Origin: Zopfochytrium polystomum | Lineage: Eukaryota > Chytridiomycota > Chytridiomycetes > Chytridiales > Chytridiaceae | DNA length: 63,787 nt | Reading direction: 5' to 3' | Assembly: GCA_025765615.1 (NCBI GenBank) | Contig: JAIVFJ010000330.1 | Coordinates: forward strand, 1-63,787 | Shown here: piece after piece, positions 42,642 through 52,703 of the stretch | How positions within the stretch are numbered: position 1 is the first letter of the stretch | How the letters are laid out: the number at the start of each line of letters is the position of its first letter | Position numbers and translations under genes: made by a program | The notes under the pieces: model-generated | Database searches by the model: none | What the model saw: the letters and a program-made list of their open reading frames with translations, nothing else | What the model was told of the DNA's origin: nothing

Positions 42642-45309
42642 TCACAACTTGGCCCTCTCCACCCCGCGCCCCTTCTCCCTCTCCACCCACTCCCTATACC
42701 CCCTCGCCACCTCCCCCCTCAGCTCCCCCTTCAACACCTTCCCCGCCGCGTTCCGCGGCAGCGCCGTCGCCCGCACCTCCACGTACACGGGCACCTTGAA
42801 GTGCGCCAACCGCGCCCGGCAGTAGTCTTGCAGCTCGCTCGCTGTCACCGACGAGGACGAGGTGGACGAGGGAGACAGCACGACGACGGCGGCGACGAGC
42901 TCGCCGAGGACGCGGTCGGGGATCCCGACCACGGCGCAGTCGTGCACGGACGGGTGCGAGAAGAGGCAGTTCTGTTCGAATATGGAGTGTGGGAGGGGTT
43001 CAGTAAACCACGGAACGGGGAACCGCCAAAAAAAAAATAAATAAATAAATAAATAAATAAAATTAAATTAAAAAAATAAACAAACGCTAACCTCGACCTC
43101 GACGCAGTACACGTTCTCGCCGCCCCGGATCACCATGTCCTTTGCACGGTCCAGGATGTACAGGAACCCTTCGTCGTCCACCCGCCCCAGGTCGCCCGAC
43201 AAGAACCACCCGCCCGCGCGGAACGACTTTGCCGTCGCTTCGGGGTTTTTGTAGTACCCCGCGACCACACCGGGGCCCTGTTTGCGAAAGCGCAGTGTCA
43301 AGATACAAGAGAGAAGGGGGAAAAAAAAAAAAGAAGACGGCGGTTCAAACTCACCCGCAACGCCACCTCCCCGACCGCCCCGACCGGCACGGCCCGCGTC
43401 GTCCCCGGCTCCACGATCTTCACGTCGCTCGTGAACGCAGCCACGCCGACAGAGTCAGGCTTCCGCAAGTAGTCGACCCCCGAGTTCCCCACGATGCCCC
43501 CGGACGTCTCGGTCAGCCCGTACCCGTTGGACGCGGATTTCTAACGGGGCAGAGATTTTGGAGTCAGCCAAAAAAAAAAAAAAAGAATAGAAAAAAAAAA
43601 AGAAGAGGTTGGCGGTGGGAGAGAGTTACGTTGGGAAACTTTTTGCCGACGCGCTGCAGCAGCTCGGGCGCAGCGGGCGCGCCACCGGAGAAGAACCCTT
43701 GGAGGGAGGAGAGGTCGAATTTGGACGCGTTCGGGTGGTCCAAAAGCTGTTTTTGTTTTTGTTTTTGTTCGGTTTCGGGGTGTGAGGCAAAAGCGAGAAC
43801 CAGGGCGACTTTCATACACGATCGAGGCAAAAAATGACCAAAGCAAGTTGTAATTTCGTTACCTGCCAAATAAACGTCGGCACCCCGCCCATGCTCGTCA
43901 CCCGCTCCTTTTCAATCAACCGCATCGCGTCCTCCACGTCCCACTTTTTCATCATCACCAGCGTCGCCCCCGACCCCACCGCCCCGCCGAGAAGCGCGAG
44001 GCACCCGATCGCGTGGAACAAGGGAACCGCGAGCAAAGCGATTACGCGAGCGCTGCGGTCGGGAACTAGAGGCACGCCTTCGCCCGCCCGGATCCGGTCG
44101 AGCATTGCGCGCCCGGCTCCGCCGAGAAGCTGTGAGATGTAGTTGCGGTGCGTGCCAAGGGCGCCTTTTGGACGCCCTGTTGTGCCGGATGTGTACAGGA
44201 CTAAAGGGGGGTGTGTTTTGGTCAGTATTTGGGGGGGGGCTAAAAAAGAGAAAGCAAGGAAGAAACAAAAACTCAACTCGTCGCGGGGTCGTCCGGCGCA
44301 ATCTCCACCTCCACCGCGTCCTCGTGCGTCCCCGCGCTCCGCTCAAACTCGCCAAACTCCACCGCCGATCCCGGAACTGCCGTCGCCTCGTCGTTACGCG
44401 CGCCCTGTCCGCCCGCTCGCGCAACCACGACAACCACCTCTGCCACCCCGTCCCGCCGCAACGCGTCCCACACGCCGGCTCGCTGCAACAAACCCGTTCG
44501 CTCCGCGTCCGCAAACACGACGCGCGGAGAAGCGTTGCCCAGGCAGTACTCGGTCTCGGACGCGCTCAGCCACGCGTTGACCGGCACCGCGATCGCGCCG
44601 ATCGAGATCGCGGCGAAGAAGGCGAGGACCCACTGAGATTCGGTTCGTTAACAAAAAAAAAAAAAAAAAAAGGAAGGGGGGAAACCCAAACTAAAAAAAA
44701 AAAACTGAAAAGAAAAAGAGAACCCGAACCTCCGGATAGTTCCGCATGCAGATCCCCACGCGGTCGCCCTTCCTCACTCCGACCCTCCACAGCGCGTGCC
44801 CCAGGTTGATCGTCCGCGCCCGGAACTCGCTGAAGGTTACGCGCTCGCCTTCGTACACGAGAAAGTCGCGGCCGCCGTACAGCTGGCTGAGGGTGAGGAG
44901 CGCGCCGATGTGCGGAGGTGCGTTTTTCCAGACTCTGGTTGGCGGTGGGGTGAGCTTGGGAGGGAGGGATTGAGGGCGTGGCCTTGCCTGATCTTTTCTC
45001 CGCGCACGGTCGCCTCGGTCGTCTCGAGCGGCATGCCGGGCGCCGTGAGGAACGCGACGGCGTCCTGGCCGCATGGTTGGGGTTGAGGCGATGGATGGTC
45101 AGTTGATCTGGAACAGACAGAGGCTAGATCTGGTCGCTCGTTCGTTCTCGCACACACACACACACACTCTCTCTCTCTCTGTTTGTGCCCTCTGCTACTA
45201 CCTTCACGGACATGGTCTTGCCTGGCGGTAGGAGGTAGTTTGTGGTGGTGGCGTCGCCGCCGCCGTCACTGTTGTTGCTGCTGCTGCCGCCACCGCTGCG
45301 CTTCGCCAT
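42642..45309 (-). CDS. Peroxisomal acyl-CoA synthetase (ANL superfamily)
   Basis: Activates a fatty or other carboxylic acid with ATP and CoA. Nine exons join in phase: 45202-45309, 44988-45064, 44730-44934, 44278-44632, 43863-44200, 43630-43746, 43355-43540, 43092-43277 and 42642-42971. The product is about 633 residues, normal for the family. ANL motifs in order: the ATP loop LYTSGTTGRPKGA; the aromatic motif NGYGLTETSGG; YILDRAKDMVIRGGENVYCV with its hinge; and the catalytic-Lys motif LPRNAAGKVLKGEL. The protein ends in AKL, a type-1 peroxisomal signal, which suggests beta-oxidation or side-chain activation in peroxisomes. Intron 2 begins GC; intron 4 begins GTTGAG. The (AAAT)n run at about 43036-43062 is in the last intron. 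The acyl chain preference cannot be read from sequence. Confidence 0.92.
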
Positions 45310-45920
45310 CGTGAGGGGTCTTCTTTGGTGTTTGTGTGTGTTTGTGTGTGTGTGTGTGTGTGTGGCGGAGCGGTGGCTGGTCTCGTGAGCGACGGAAAAG
45401 GAGTTTATTTTTATTTTTTTTTCTTGGTTTCTTTACAGCGTAAATATTTATGATTTACAGTTTCGATTTCTCTCGTCCCCGTGCTTTTCAGGCTCACGGA
45501 AGGTCGGGGATTCCCCGACTCGGTAAGCGTTGTTAGTTTTTGGAACCCCTGTTCCGAGCCCGCTTCGCCGAGAGGAGTTATTGGGCCGCCGAGCAAGGGT
45601 CGTCGAGCGGTGTCGAAGGGAAAACCATTCCGCGGCCTTGCAGCGAGTTGCGGGTTCGCTTTCATCAAATCAATAGGATTATTCTTCCTGTCTTTTTTTT
45701 TTCTTCTTCTTCTTTTTTTTTTTTTTTTTTTTTAACCCGGTGGTGGCGATTGTCCCTTTCTGTGTCAAACAACACTCCAGTCCTGCCACCAATCGACTCG
45801 AAAAGCTCGCGCGACGCTCCCTTTTTTTTCTTTCTTTAATTTTTCTTCTAATGACTACCCAACTGGAAATGAACGATGTGAGATCAAGAAGGTGGACGAT
45901 ACGAGAGCCACTCGATCAAG
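45310..45920. other. Intergenic, no gene seen
   Basis: A (GT)n tract at 45331-45364 lies just upstream of the acyl-CoA synthetase start, and T-rich runs at 45691-45733. Nothing else recognised. Confidence 0.5.
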
Positions 45921-46003
45921 CGACAACTGCAGGACTTGAACCTACGCAGGGAAACCCTTACAGTTTTCAAGTCCGTCGCCTTAACCCTGTCGAACAAGCT
46001 GGT
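45921..46003 (-). tRNA. tRNA-Ser(UGA)-like sequence, possibly degenerate
   Basis: On the minus strand an 83-base stretch has a T arm (GTAGG-TTCAAGT-CCTGC), a long variable arm (AGGG-TTT-CCCT) typical of Ser/Leu, an anticodon loop CTTGAAA with anticodon TGA, and a D arm with GGGTTAAGG. The acceptor stem pairs at only five of seven positions, the anticodon stem has one mismatch, and no T run follows to end Pol III transcription. It may be a pseudogene, or carry sequence errors. Confidence 0.6.
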
Positions 46004-46097
46004 TCCCGTTGCTTTGCAGCGTGTGAAAAAAAAAAAAAAAAAAAAAAGTCATCCCATCGCAATCGTTTCTTCGGTTAGAGTACACAATGCATCCTTT

Positions 46098-46397
46098 TCA
46101 CTTCTTCCCACGGCCCCTTCCTCCCGAACCGCCTTGTTGCCCGTCGCTCTTCGGCCTCTTGTCGCCGCCGCCTCCGCCGCCGCTGCTGCCGCCGCCGCCA
46201 CCGTGACCACCCTGACCACCCCCACCCCCGCCCCCCTGCTTCGACGGGCTTTCGCTGCGGCCCCGCTTGAACCCGGCGCCGTCCTTGTTCACCCAGTCGG
46301 AAAAGGATCCTGATCGCTGCAGGCCTTTGGGGTCGCCTTTTGTTGGGGAGGGGTGGTGAGAACCGATATAAGAAAAAACAGTTGCGGGAGTTGTGTG

Positions 46398-46443
<46 letters not shown>

Positions 46444-46553
46444 GTACCTTCGTGCGGCTTGGATGGAGCGGGGGCTGCGACGGCCGAGGACGAGGAAGAG
46501 AGGAGAACAGCCACGGCGACGAGGAGAGGGAGAACGCCTTTGGATAGAAGCAT
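46098..46553 (-). CDS. Gly-rich secreted protein
   Basis: Two exons (46448-46553 and 46098-46336) give about 115 residues. A signal peptide (LLVAVAVLLSSSSSAVAAPA) is followed by a short ordered part (RSGSFSDWVNKDGAGFKRGR) and a Gly/Gln/Lys-rich tail ending GRGKK. The 111-base intron holds a (GT)n repeat. The frame stays open through it, so an unspliced reading with a His-Thr repeat is possible; the GTACAA donor and AAAAG acceptor favour splicing. It may be a wall or matrix protein. No family known to me. Confidence 0.65.
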
Positions 46554-47551
46554 CGTTATACTTTTTTTTTTTCTTTTTTTTTTTCCTGCGATCCGATTTG
46601 GCTCCTGTTTGGGTTTGTTCTGGCAGTGGTTGGTCGCGCCCTGATATATAGCCGGGGAGGGGGGGTGTTTGCTTTTTCTCCGTGCGCCAAACACTGGCCT
46701 GTTTGCGTGGCGAAGCGCACTTTAGCCCCAACGAGGGAAGGGGTTAACACTTTTTCTGTGTTTGAGATTCAATTATTTGTGTTTACGGTCACGTGTCATT
46801 ATTCAAGGAGCGGGCTGAGCAACGACTTGAACTCCGCACAGGCTCGGGCTTCTTCGGAATCTGAGACCCCTTTCCTAAAATAGAAAAAAAAAAGCAACCT
46901 TTGAGGCAGGCCTGTTTGGGCCAAACCGTATAAACCCAATCCAACGAAGTTTGAGGGAACTTGTCCCAGCCAAAAAACAAAAGCTTCCCGTTTGTGTTTT
47001 TTCCGAACTACGGCGGGGGGGAAAGCGAGACCGATTGCTCGCTCAAAAAGGGTGAGGCAACGGAAACAGGTGGGGGAGCTTGAGGGGTGCGCGGGGTGAG
47101 AAGCATCGCTGTGCCTTCTTTGGCCGACGGTGCGACGCAACCCTTCTTGGTGCGGCCACACGCTCAGCGTGAACTCAGCGTCACTAGGCAGCGGCGGGCG
47201 TTGACGAACAGCCTCTCAATGGAGCCAAGCGGGCATGATTGGCTGATGTGGGCCCGTGGGCCTCGCAGCACAATTTCCTAACCTTTACAGTATGCACATC
47301 CGTGTGCAGCAGATTTGGTTGGCGACAGCGACCGACAGAAAATGCATTCGGACGCAGTGTCACGAAGTACCATCTTTACCCTCGAACAGGTCGGACTGAG
47401 AGTTCGAGCCATACCTCGCAGGAGTATTCGACCGCAAAATAAGTATATTCATAGTCAAATGTAAAACCGAAGAGAGCAATGATCACTGCATAGAGAACCC
47501 CCTCCCAGAGCGTACAGAAAAAAGTGGACTTGCGAAAGAGAACCGCGACTC
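46554..47551. other. Intergenic with one possible orphan exon
   Basis: On the minus strand TTTTAG at about 46881 precedes a frame ending LKSLLSPLLE-like (SDSEEARACAEFKSLLSPLL) with a stop near 46799. It might be the last exon of a small gene starting near 47161, but support is poor. No other gene seen. Confidence 0.3.
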
Positions 47552-48407
47552 TCACTGAGAGAGGAGCTTTGCCACGTGCGCGTCGATGGCTTCGGGCGTC
47601 GTCGTTGACGAGAACCGCTCGACAACCTTGCCGTTCTTGTCGACGAGGAACTTTTCAAAGTTCCACTTCACCCTAGAAGTTGGGGGACGGGGGTAAAATC
47701 GAATTTACTGCGCCGCGCTAGTTTTGGAATCTGGCGGAAGCGGCCGCTTACATCTTCAAGCCCATAATCCCCGGCTTTTCCGCCTTGAGGTATGCGTACA
47801 AGGGGTGCTCGTTTTTGCCGTTCACCTGATCGGATCGGACGTGGGTCAGCGACCGAGACTTCTTTACTCCGGCGGAAGGCGCATCGAATGGAAACAATGG
47901 AAAACGTCCGTTTTAGATTCCGCCCAAAAAAAACTCACATGCGTCTTCTCCATGATCGGGAACGTCACGCCAAAGTTGAGCTTGCAGCTCTCGACGATCT
48001 CTTCGCCTTCTTGCGGCTCTTGCATAAAGTCGTTCGTCGGGACGCCCTGTTGAGGAATCGGTGGTGCGTCAGAGGCCGAGGTGTTGCAAGAGGGAGAAGG
48101 AGGGGAGCGGGATCCTCGAAGGATCGGGCAACACTCACGATGATCACGAATCCTTGGTCCTTGTGCGCCTGGTAGAGCTTCTCGAGGCCGGCGTACTGCG
48201 GGGTGAAGCCGCACTGGATGAGGGGTGGTGCGGTTAGAAAGAAGGGGCGGACGACGACAGATGATGTCGCCACGCAACGCACGCCACACACGCCACCTTT
48301 GATGCGACGTTGACGACCAGGACGACCTTGCCCTGGGTGAGGGCGGCGAGGTCGACGGGCTTCTTGCGGAAGTCGTTGATGGGGATCTGGTAGAACGGCG
48401 CGGACAT
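47552..48407 (-). CDS. Glutathione peroxidase-like thiol peroxidase, altered active site
   Basis: Reduces hydroperoxides, in fungi usually with thioredoxin. Five exons join in phase: 48297-48407, 48139-48213, about 47939-48046, about 47755-47827, and 47552 to about 47672. The product is about 160 residues, the family length. The peroxidatic Cys is in NVASKCGFTPQYAGLEKLY and the resolving Cys in VESCKLNFGVTFPIM. The Trp-Asn pair is in VKWNFEKFLVDKNGKVV. Where the family has G-F-P-C-N-Q-F-G, this protein reads G-V-P-T-N-D-F-M, so both the Cys and the Gln of the catalytic tetrad are replaced. The exon edge falls just before this motif, but the join is in phase and leaves no gap. A (GT)n tract at 48451-48482 lies 44 bases upstream of the ATG. 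Confidence 0.88.
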
Positions 48408-48448
48408 GTTGGGTGAGCAGCGGCGAAGCAGCGGCGGAGCAGCGAGCG

Positions 48449-48484
<36 letters not shown>

Positions 48485-49653
48485 GGTCTTTTTTTCTTTT
48501 TCCTTTATTTTTTTTTGCATTTGTCTCTCCTCCATTTCCACAATAAATCTTTGTTATGTGCCGAACTGCCCGATTTCTTTTCTTTTCTTTTCTTCCACGG
48601 GCAATAATTCTTCCGGTGGTCTCCTTCCAAAAATGGACATGGGTTCCTCTTGTCCATGACGTCAACATGCCTACATCATTGCTCAACTTTCGTTCCAACC
48701 TTCCAGCAAATCGTCTTCGCGTTGCCTGGCTGCTGCGGACAGCCAAGATGATCGCAAATTCAGGTGCGTAAAGCAGCCTCAGCGCTACGCGTCCGCCGCC
48801 AGAACCGATAACAGCTGGGTTGATATTGGCGCAGCATCTGGTAGTTTGTGAGAACGCCCAAACTGCGTTGTTCGTAATCGCCGCTGGAAGTATCGAGGTT
48901 CCTATTTTCGGCCATCGCCGCAGGACCTTGGCGAGGAAGCGGAGACTACATACGGACCGGCAGGACCAGAGCCGCAGGGACAGCGGATACCGAAGCTGAA
49001 GCATACCTTGGGGTGGAGGCTGAGTGCAAATGACGCCGTACGGGGCCAACTGATGAGGCTTGTGGCTGACGATCAAAGATCGCATCACACGATTGGAGCA
49101 TATGCAGCTGAAGCGGTTGGCACTAGGCAGAAGCTGAAAAGGATTAGATCAATCAATGCAAGCAAGAGTGATCGGCTCTTTAATGGGCATCTCCACCATC
49201 TGAACGAGCGTGGCTTCGGCAAACGCCGCAGCGGCTGGCAAGGTCGCAAGAAACGAAAGCCAAAACCACCTTCACGTGGCGCATCTTTGGAAAACAAAGC
49301 CACCGCGGCGAAATGAGGGACTACCGAGCTGAATATGGAAAACCGTTGTCGATTGCATTTTCCAGCGCGATGTTTTGTCTCAGGAATTCCAGCAAACGCC
49401 CCTGTGTCGAATTACCCCACTGCGAAGACAGCCAAACGGGAAGACAACCGCCGCCAAGGCAACCCGCACTGGCTTTTTGCATGCTTGTCGATGCGCAGCA
49501 ACTAAAAAGCAAGTCAAGGGTTAAGGAGGTAGATTGACTGTCTTCCCTGTCCTTTGGATGATGTATAAAGGACCCCCTCGCCTCTCGAAACGGCGCCCCT
49601 CTTTCTCCGATTGCTCTCGTACTCCACCCCAAGGATCTCATTCTCGGTCCACG
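48408..49653. other. Intergenic, no gene supported
   Basis: The (GT)16 tract at 48451-48482 belongs to the peroxidase promoter. A long minus-strand frame over 48600-49088 has no recognisable motif and is not called. GATGTATAAAGG near 49558 is a TATA-like box about 95 bases upstream of the peptidase start. Confidence 0.5.
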
Positions 49654-52176
49654 ATGCGCTGCCTTTGGTTCACTGCAGCTGCCGTCGCTTTGCCGCTTGC
49701 TTCTTTCTCGCTTGTCTCCGCCTTACCCACTCCGGATTCGGGCAACAACGCCACCGATCCCTGCGCAAACATCCTGAAACACTCCGTGGCGGTCGGCAAC
49801 ACGAGCTACATTGTCTTCACTCCAGAGGTTGCGATCAGATGCCTGAACTCGTTCAACATTACTGCTGACACGCGCAGAAATCAGGTCGACATCTTGAAAT
49901 CATACTACAATCTGTGAGTGACCTCTGTTCTACTCTCTCTGCTGAGATTCCCGCTGATTGTCCACATTCTCACGTCGCCCCTTCCACTCAGCTACCCCTT
50001 CCTCGACTTGGCAAAAGATGCGAGACCTCCCCTCTTCCCTTCAAAGATCGACATCATGGCAACCCTCGACAGCATCGCCGCCGACGACACCCTCACCACC
50101 GAGCTTGCGTTCCAGACCGCCATGAGCAAAGCGACCGGTTCCATCAACGACGCCCACATGCCCTACGTCCCAACCTGCTTCTCGAAATTTGCCGCCATGC
50201 TGCCCTTCGTTTTCACGTACCAGCCGGACCCTGTTCCGGGAAATCCGCCAAAGATCGTCGTCAAGGACTCGTTTACCAGCGGCAGCGCGCTGTTTCAAAC
50301 TGCCGGCCTCCCGGCGGCCGATCTGGCCAAGGCCTTGGATAGGTTTTGGATCCACGGGTTGAGGGGTGCCTCCGCTTCTGAATTTGCCGGCTTTACCGTT
50401 CAGGAGATCAACGGGCTGGATCCTGTGGTTCGTGGCCCTGCGAATTGATTCAAGTCCGCTGATCGCCCTTCTAGGACTTCATCCTCAAGTATACGCAAAA
50501 AGATCCAGTTTCCCGCTCGCCAGAGACCCGTTTCAACAGCGCCCTGCGAAGCTACCGGTACCTTTCTGGCCGATGGAGCGGCCGTGACGGCAACTTTTAC
50601 TAGAAGACGCTCATTACCGCCGACATGCCCAACGTTCTCCGGATGACGCTGATCAACCCGTCCACAGGAAATTCATCCCAAATCCACGCTCCTTGGGCCG
50701 TGATTACCACAAGCGCTGCATCCCTTGTAAGTGCGGACAACTACTACAACAGCTTTTGCACTCCGCCGAAGTCTGCCGTGGCCAAGAGTCTCGACAAAGG
50801 CCCCAGCACGGAGCCACTGGTTGGCATCACTGAAGTCAGTGGCATCCTTCCACAAGAGCTTTTGCAACCGGATGAAATATTCATTGCTGGTGAGACTCGT
50901 CGCGTCAGAAAAGCTGGGGACGGCTCGGTCACGGAGTCGCCGTCGTCAAACCCTCCTGCAGCCCTTCAGCTTCTCAACGGGATTCCGACAGCCGTCGACC
51001 TCAACAAACCTTTGATATCCGATCCGGATGGCGCGTTCTACATGCTGAATGGCTCAACTGGTGTCTGGGTGAGAACTTACTCCTCGATTGTCTCGTTTAC
51101 TTTTTTTTTTTTAGGAAAGAAACCCCCCACGCTGAGTATAGATGTTCCGCTTTAGGTTCTCGCAACATTCAACCCGAGCAACCAATCCCAAGCCGGCGTC
51201 GACAACTGGATTACAACCATCACCTCCGGCCTCACCGCCCTTGAGCAAGCCGGCGCCACAAAGCTCGTCATCGACGTCACGATGAACGGCGGCGGCGACA
51301 TCTGCCTCGGCCTGGCTATCGCACAGTACCTCTTTTCCAACACCACCATCAAGCCCGTGATCTACGACGTACGCCACACGCAGGTCCTGGAGGAACTCTT
51401 CCGAACCACGCTCAACTCTGTCCTGTCCCCATCCGGCAGCTACTTCGCGCTCACCGGCATGTTTAAGCTGGACGGCTCGCAAATGGAGACCGTGGAGGAC
51501 TTACTTGTCCCAGGCGTGGAAGCCGTCCGCGGCGGAGTCGCTGGCAATTACAGCAACAAGTTCTCCCTCGACTGTAGCAGCGAAATCAAGCCGTATATTT
51601 TGAACGCGTCGCTTTTCAGCCAGCTGAAGAAGGGCTGGGACGGTGATCATATAGCGATCACTAGCAACGGGCGGTGCGGTTCCACTTGCGCTATTACTAC
51701 TCGGTTGGTGCTTCAACGTTAAAACATCACATTCATCGTCGCACCTTTCGCTTATTTCATTTGTTGCCTTTGACGTTCTCGCCTTTCCACTCCAAACCCC
51801 TCACCCCTCATTCAGCACGCTCCGCGCCAACTACGGCGTCAAATCCTTCACCTACGGCGGCCCGACCGGCAAAGCCTTCCAGCCCACATCCTTCGAGGGA
51901 GGCGAGAGCGCGAATTGTCTCGCAATCCTCTCCGACGTGGAAAGAGGCTTTTCCGCGACGCGCTACAACACCACGCTCCCGCGCGACGCCTTCCCCCGCC
52001 CCTTCGTCCTGCCCGTGACCGCCGGCATCGCCTACTGGGAGGCGTATTCGCAGTTCGAGACCACGGGCCTGCCCGTCGAGTTTGAGCCGTTTGTCGCGGA
52101 CACACACCTTGGTGGCGTCGATGGGACCGATCCGGTCGCCGTTTGGATGGCGGCTGCCGCCGCGTTGGGAGGTTGA
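49654..52176 (+). CDS. Secreted S41-family peptidase (CPAF/tail-specific protease-like)
   Basis: A fungal extracellular serine peptidase-like protein. The ATG at 49654 starts a signal peptide (WFTAAAVALPLASFSLVSAL). The N-terminal region contains CANILKHSVAVGNTSYIVFT and, after an intron at about 49913, YPFLDLAKDARPPLFPSKID. The central domain follows. The catalytic S41 part holds LVIDVTMNGGGDICLGLAIA and SNGRCGSTCAITT, where Ser in GST is the likely nucleophile, then YGVKSFTYGGPTGKAFQPTS. The end is at 52176. Introns are near 50448-50494, 51069-51153 and 51704-51815. An in-frame TAG near 50601 (after RDGNFY) is either a real nonsense codon, an indel-shifted intron (GTACCT...TTTACTAG, out of phase by one) or an error. 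Confidence 0.8.
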
Positions 52177-52703
52177 GGGGTTTGGACGTTGATGCGCTGA
52201 CTCTTAACGCCATCTTTTTGAACGTTGCCCGTATCACACACCTTCCTCTTTTTTCTTTTCTTTCTCTTTCCTATCTCTTCTCCCATTTCTTCCTTCCAGA
52301 GGAACCCTCTACGAATTCAGCTTTCTGAGAAAAAACGAAAAAGAAGAAAAACTCGCAAACCTACTTCCGCTTGTCCTAGCGTCGTGTGAAAATGAAATGA
52401 ATGCAACTTTCGAGATGAGCTGCTTTTGTTTTCAACAGTCATGCAAAGCGTGTTGTTGCAGCAATCTTTCGGCATTCTCCTTTCAGATGTGGTCCCTGTC
52501 GCAGCCCCATTGGGCGTAACAGAAGGTTGTCGCCACGCGTGTGGGGCAGTGGCGCTAAGGGCAGCGCGGAGAATAGTAAGCTGGAGGTAAGGACAACCCT
52601 CTTTGCGCATTGGTCGTACGCGAGAATCGTGTCGTCCAAGGCGATCGTCGCGACCTCGGTTGGACATCGGGGTGGGCACCCTCAATTTTTTGGTCCGTGG
52701 GAA
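52177..52703. other. Intergenic, no gene seen
   Basis: A pyrimidine-rich tract at 52245-52300, and nothing further recognised. The frame of the next gene is open back to 52527, but family-like sequence begins at 52704. Confidence 0.5.

Noticed and set aside
46799..46880. A second tRNA (B-box-like GAGTTCAAGTC on the minus strand)
   Set aside because: No matching acceptor stem, D arm or anticodon stem; the piece fits better as an orphan exon tail.
48420..49088. A long minus-strand frame upstream of the peroxidase
   Set aside because: No motif, mixed composition, and it runs through the (GT)n tract into the peroxidase frame.
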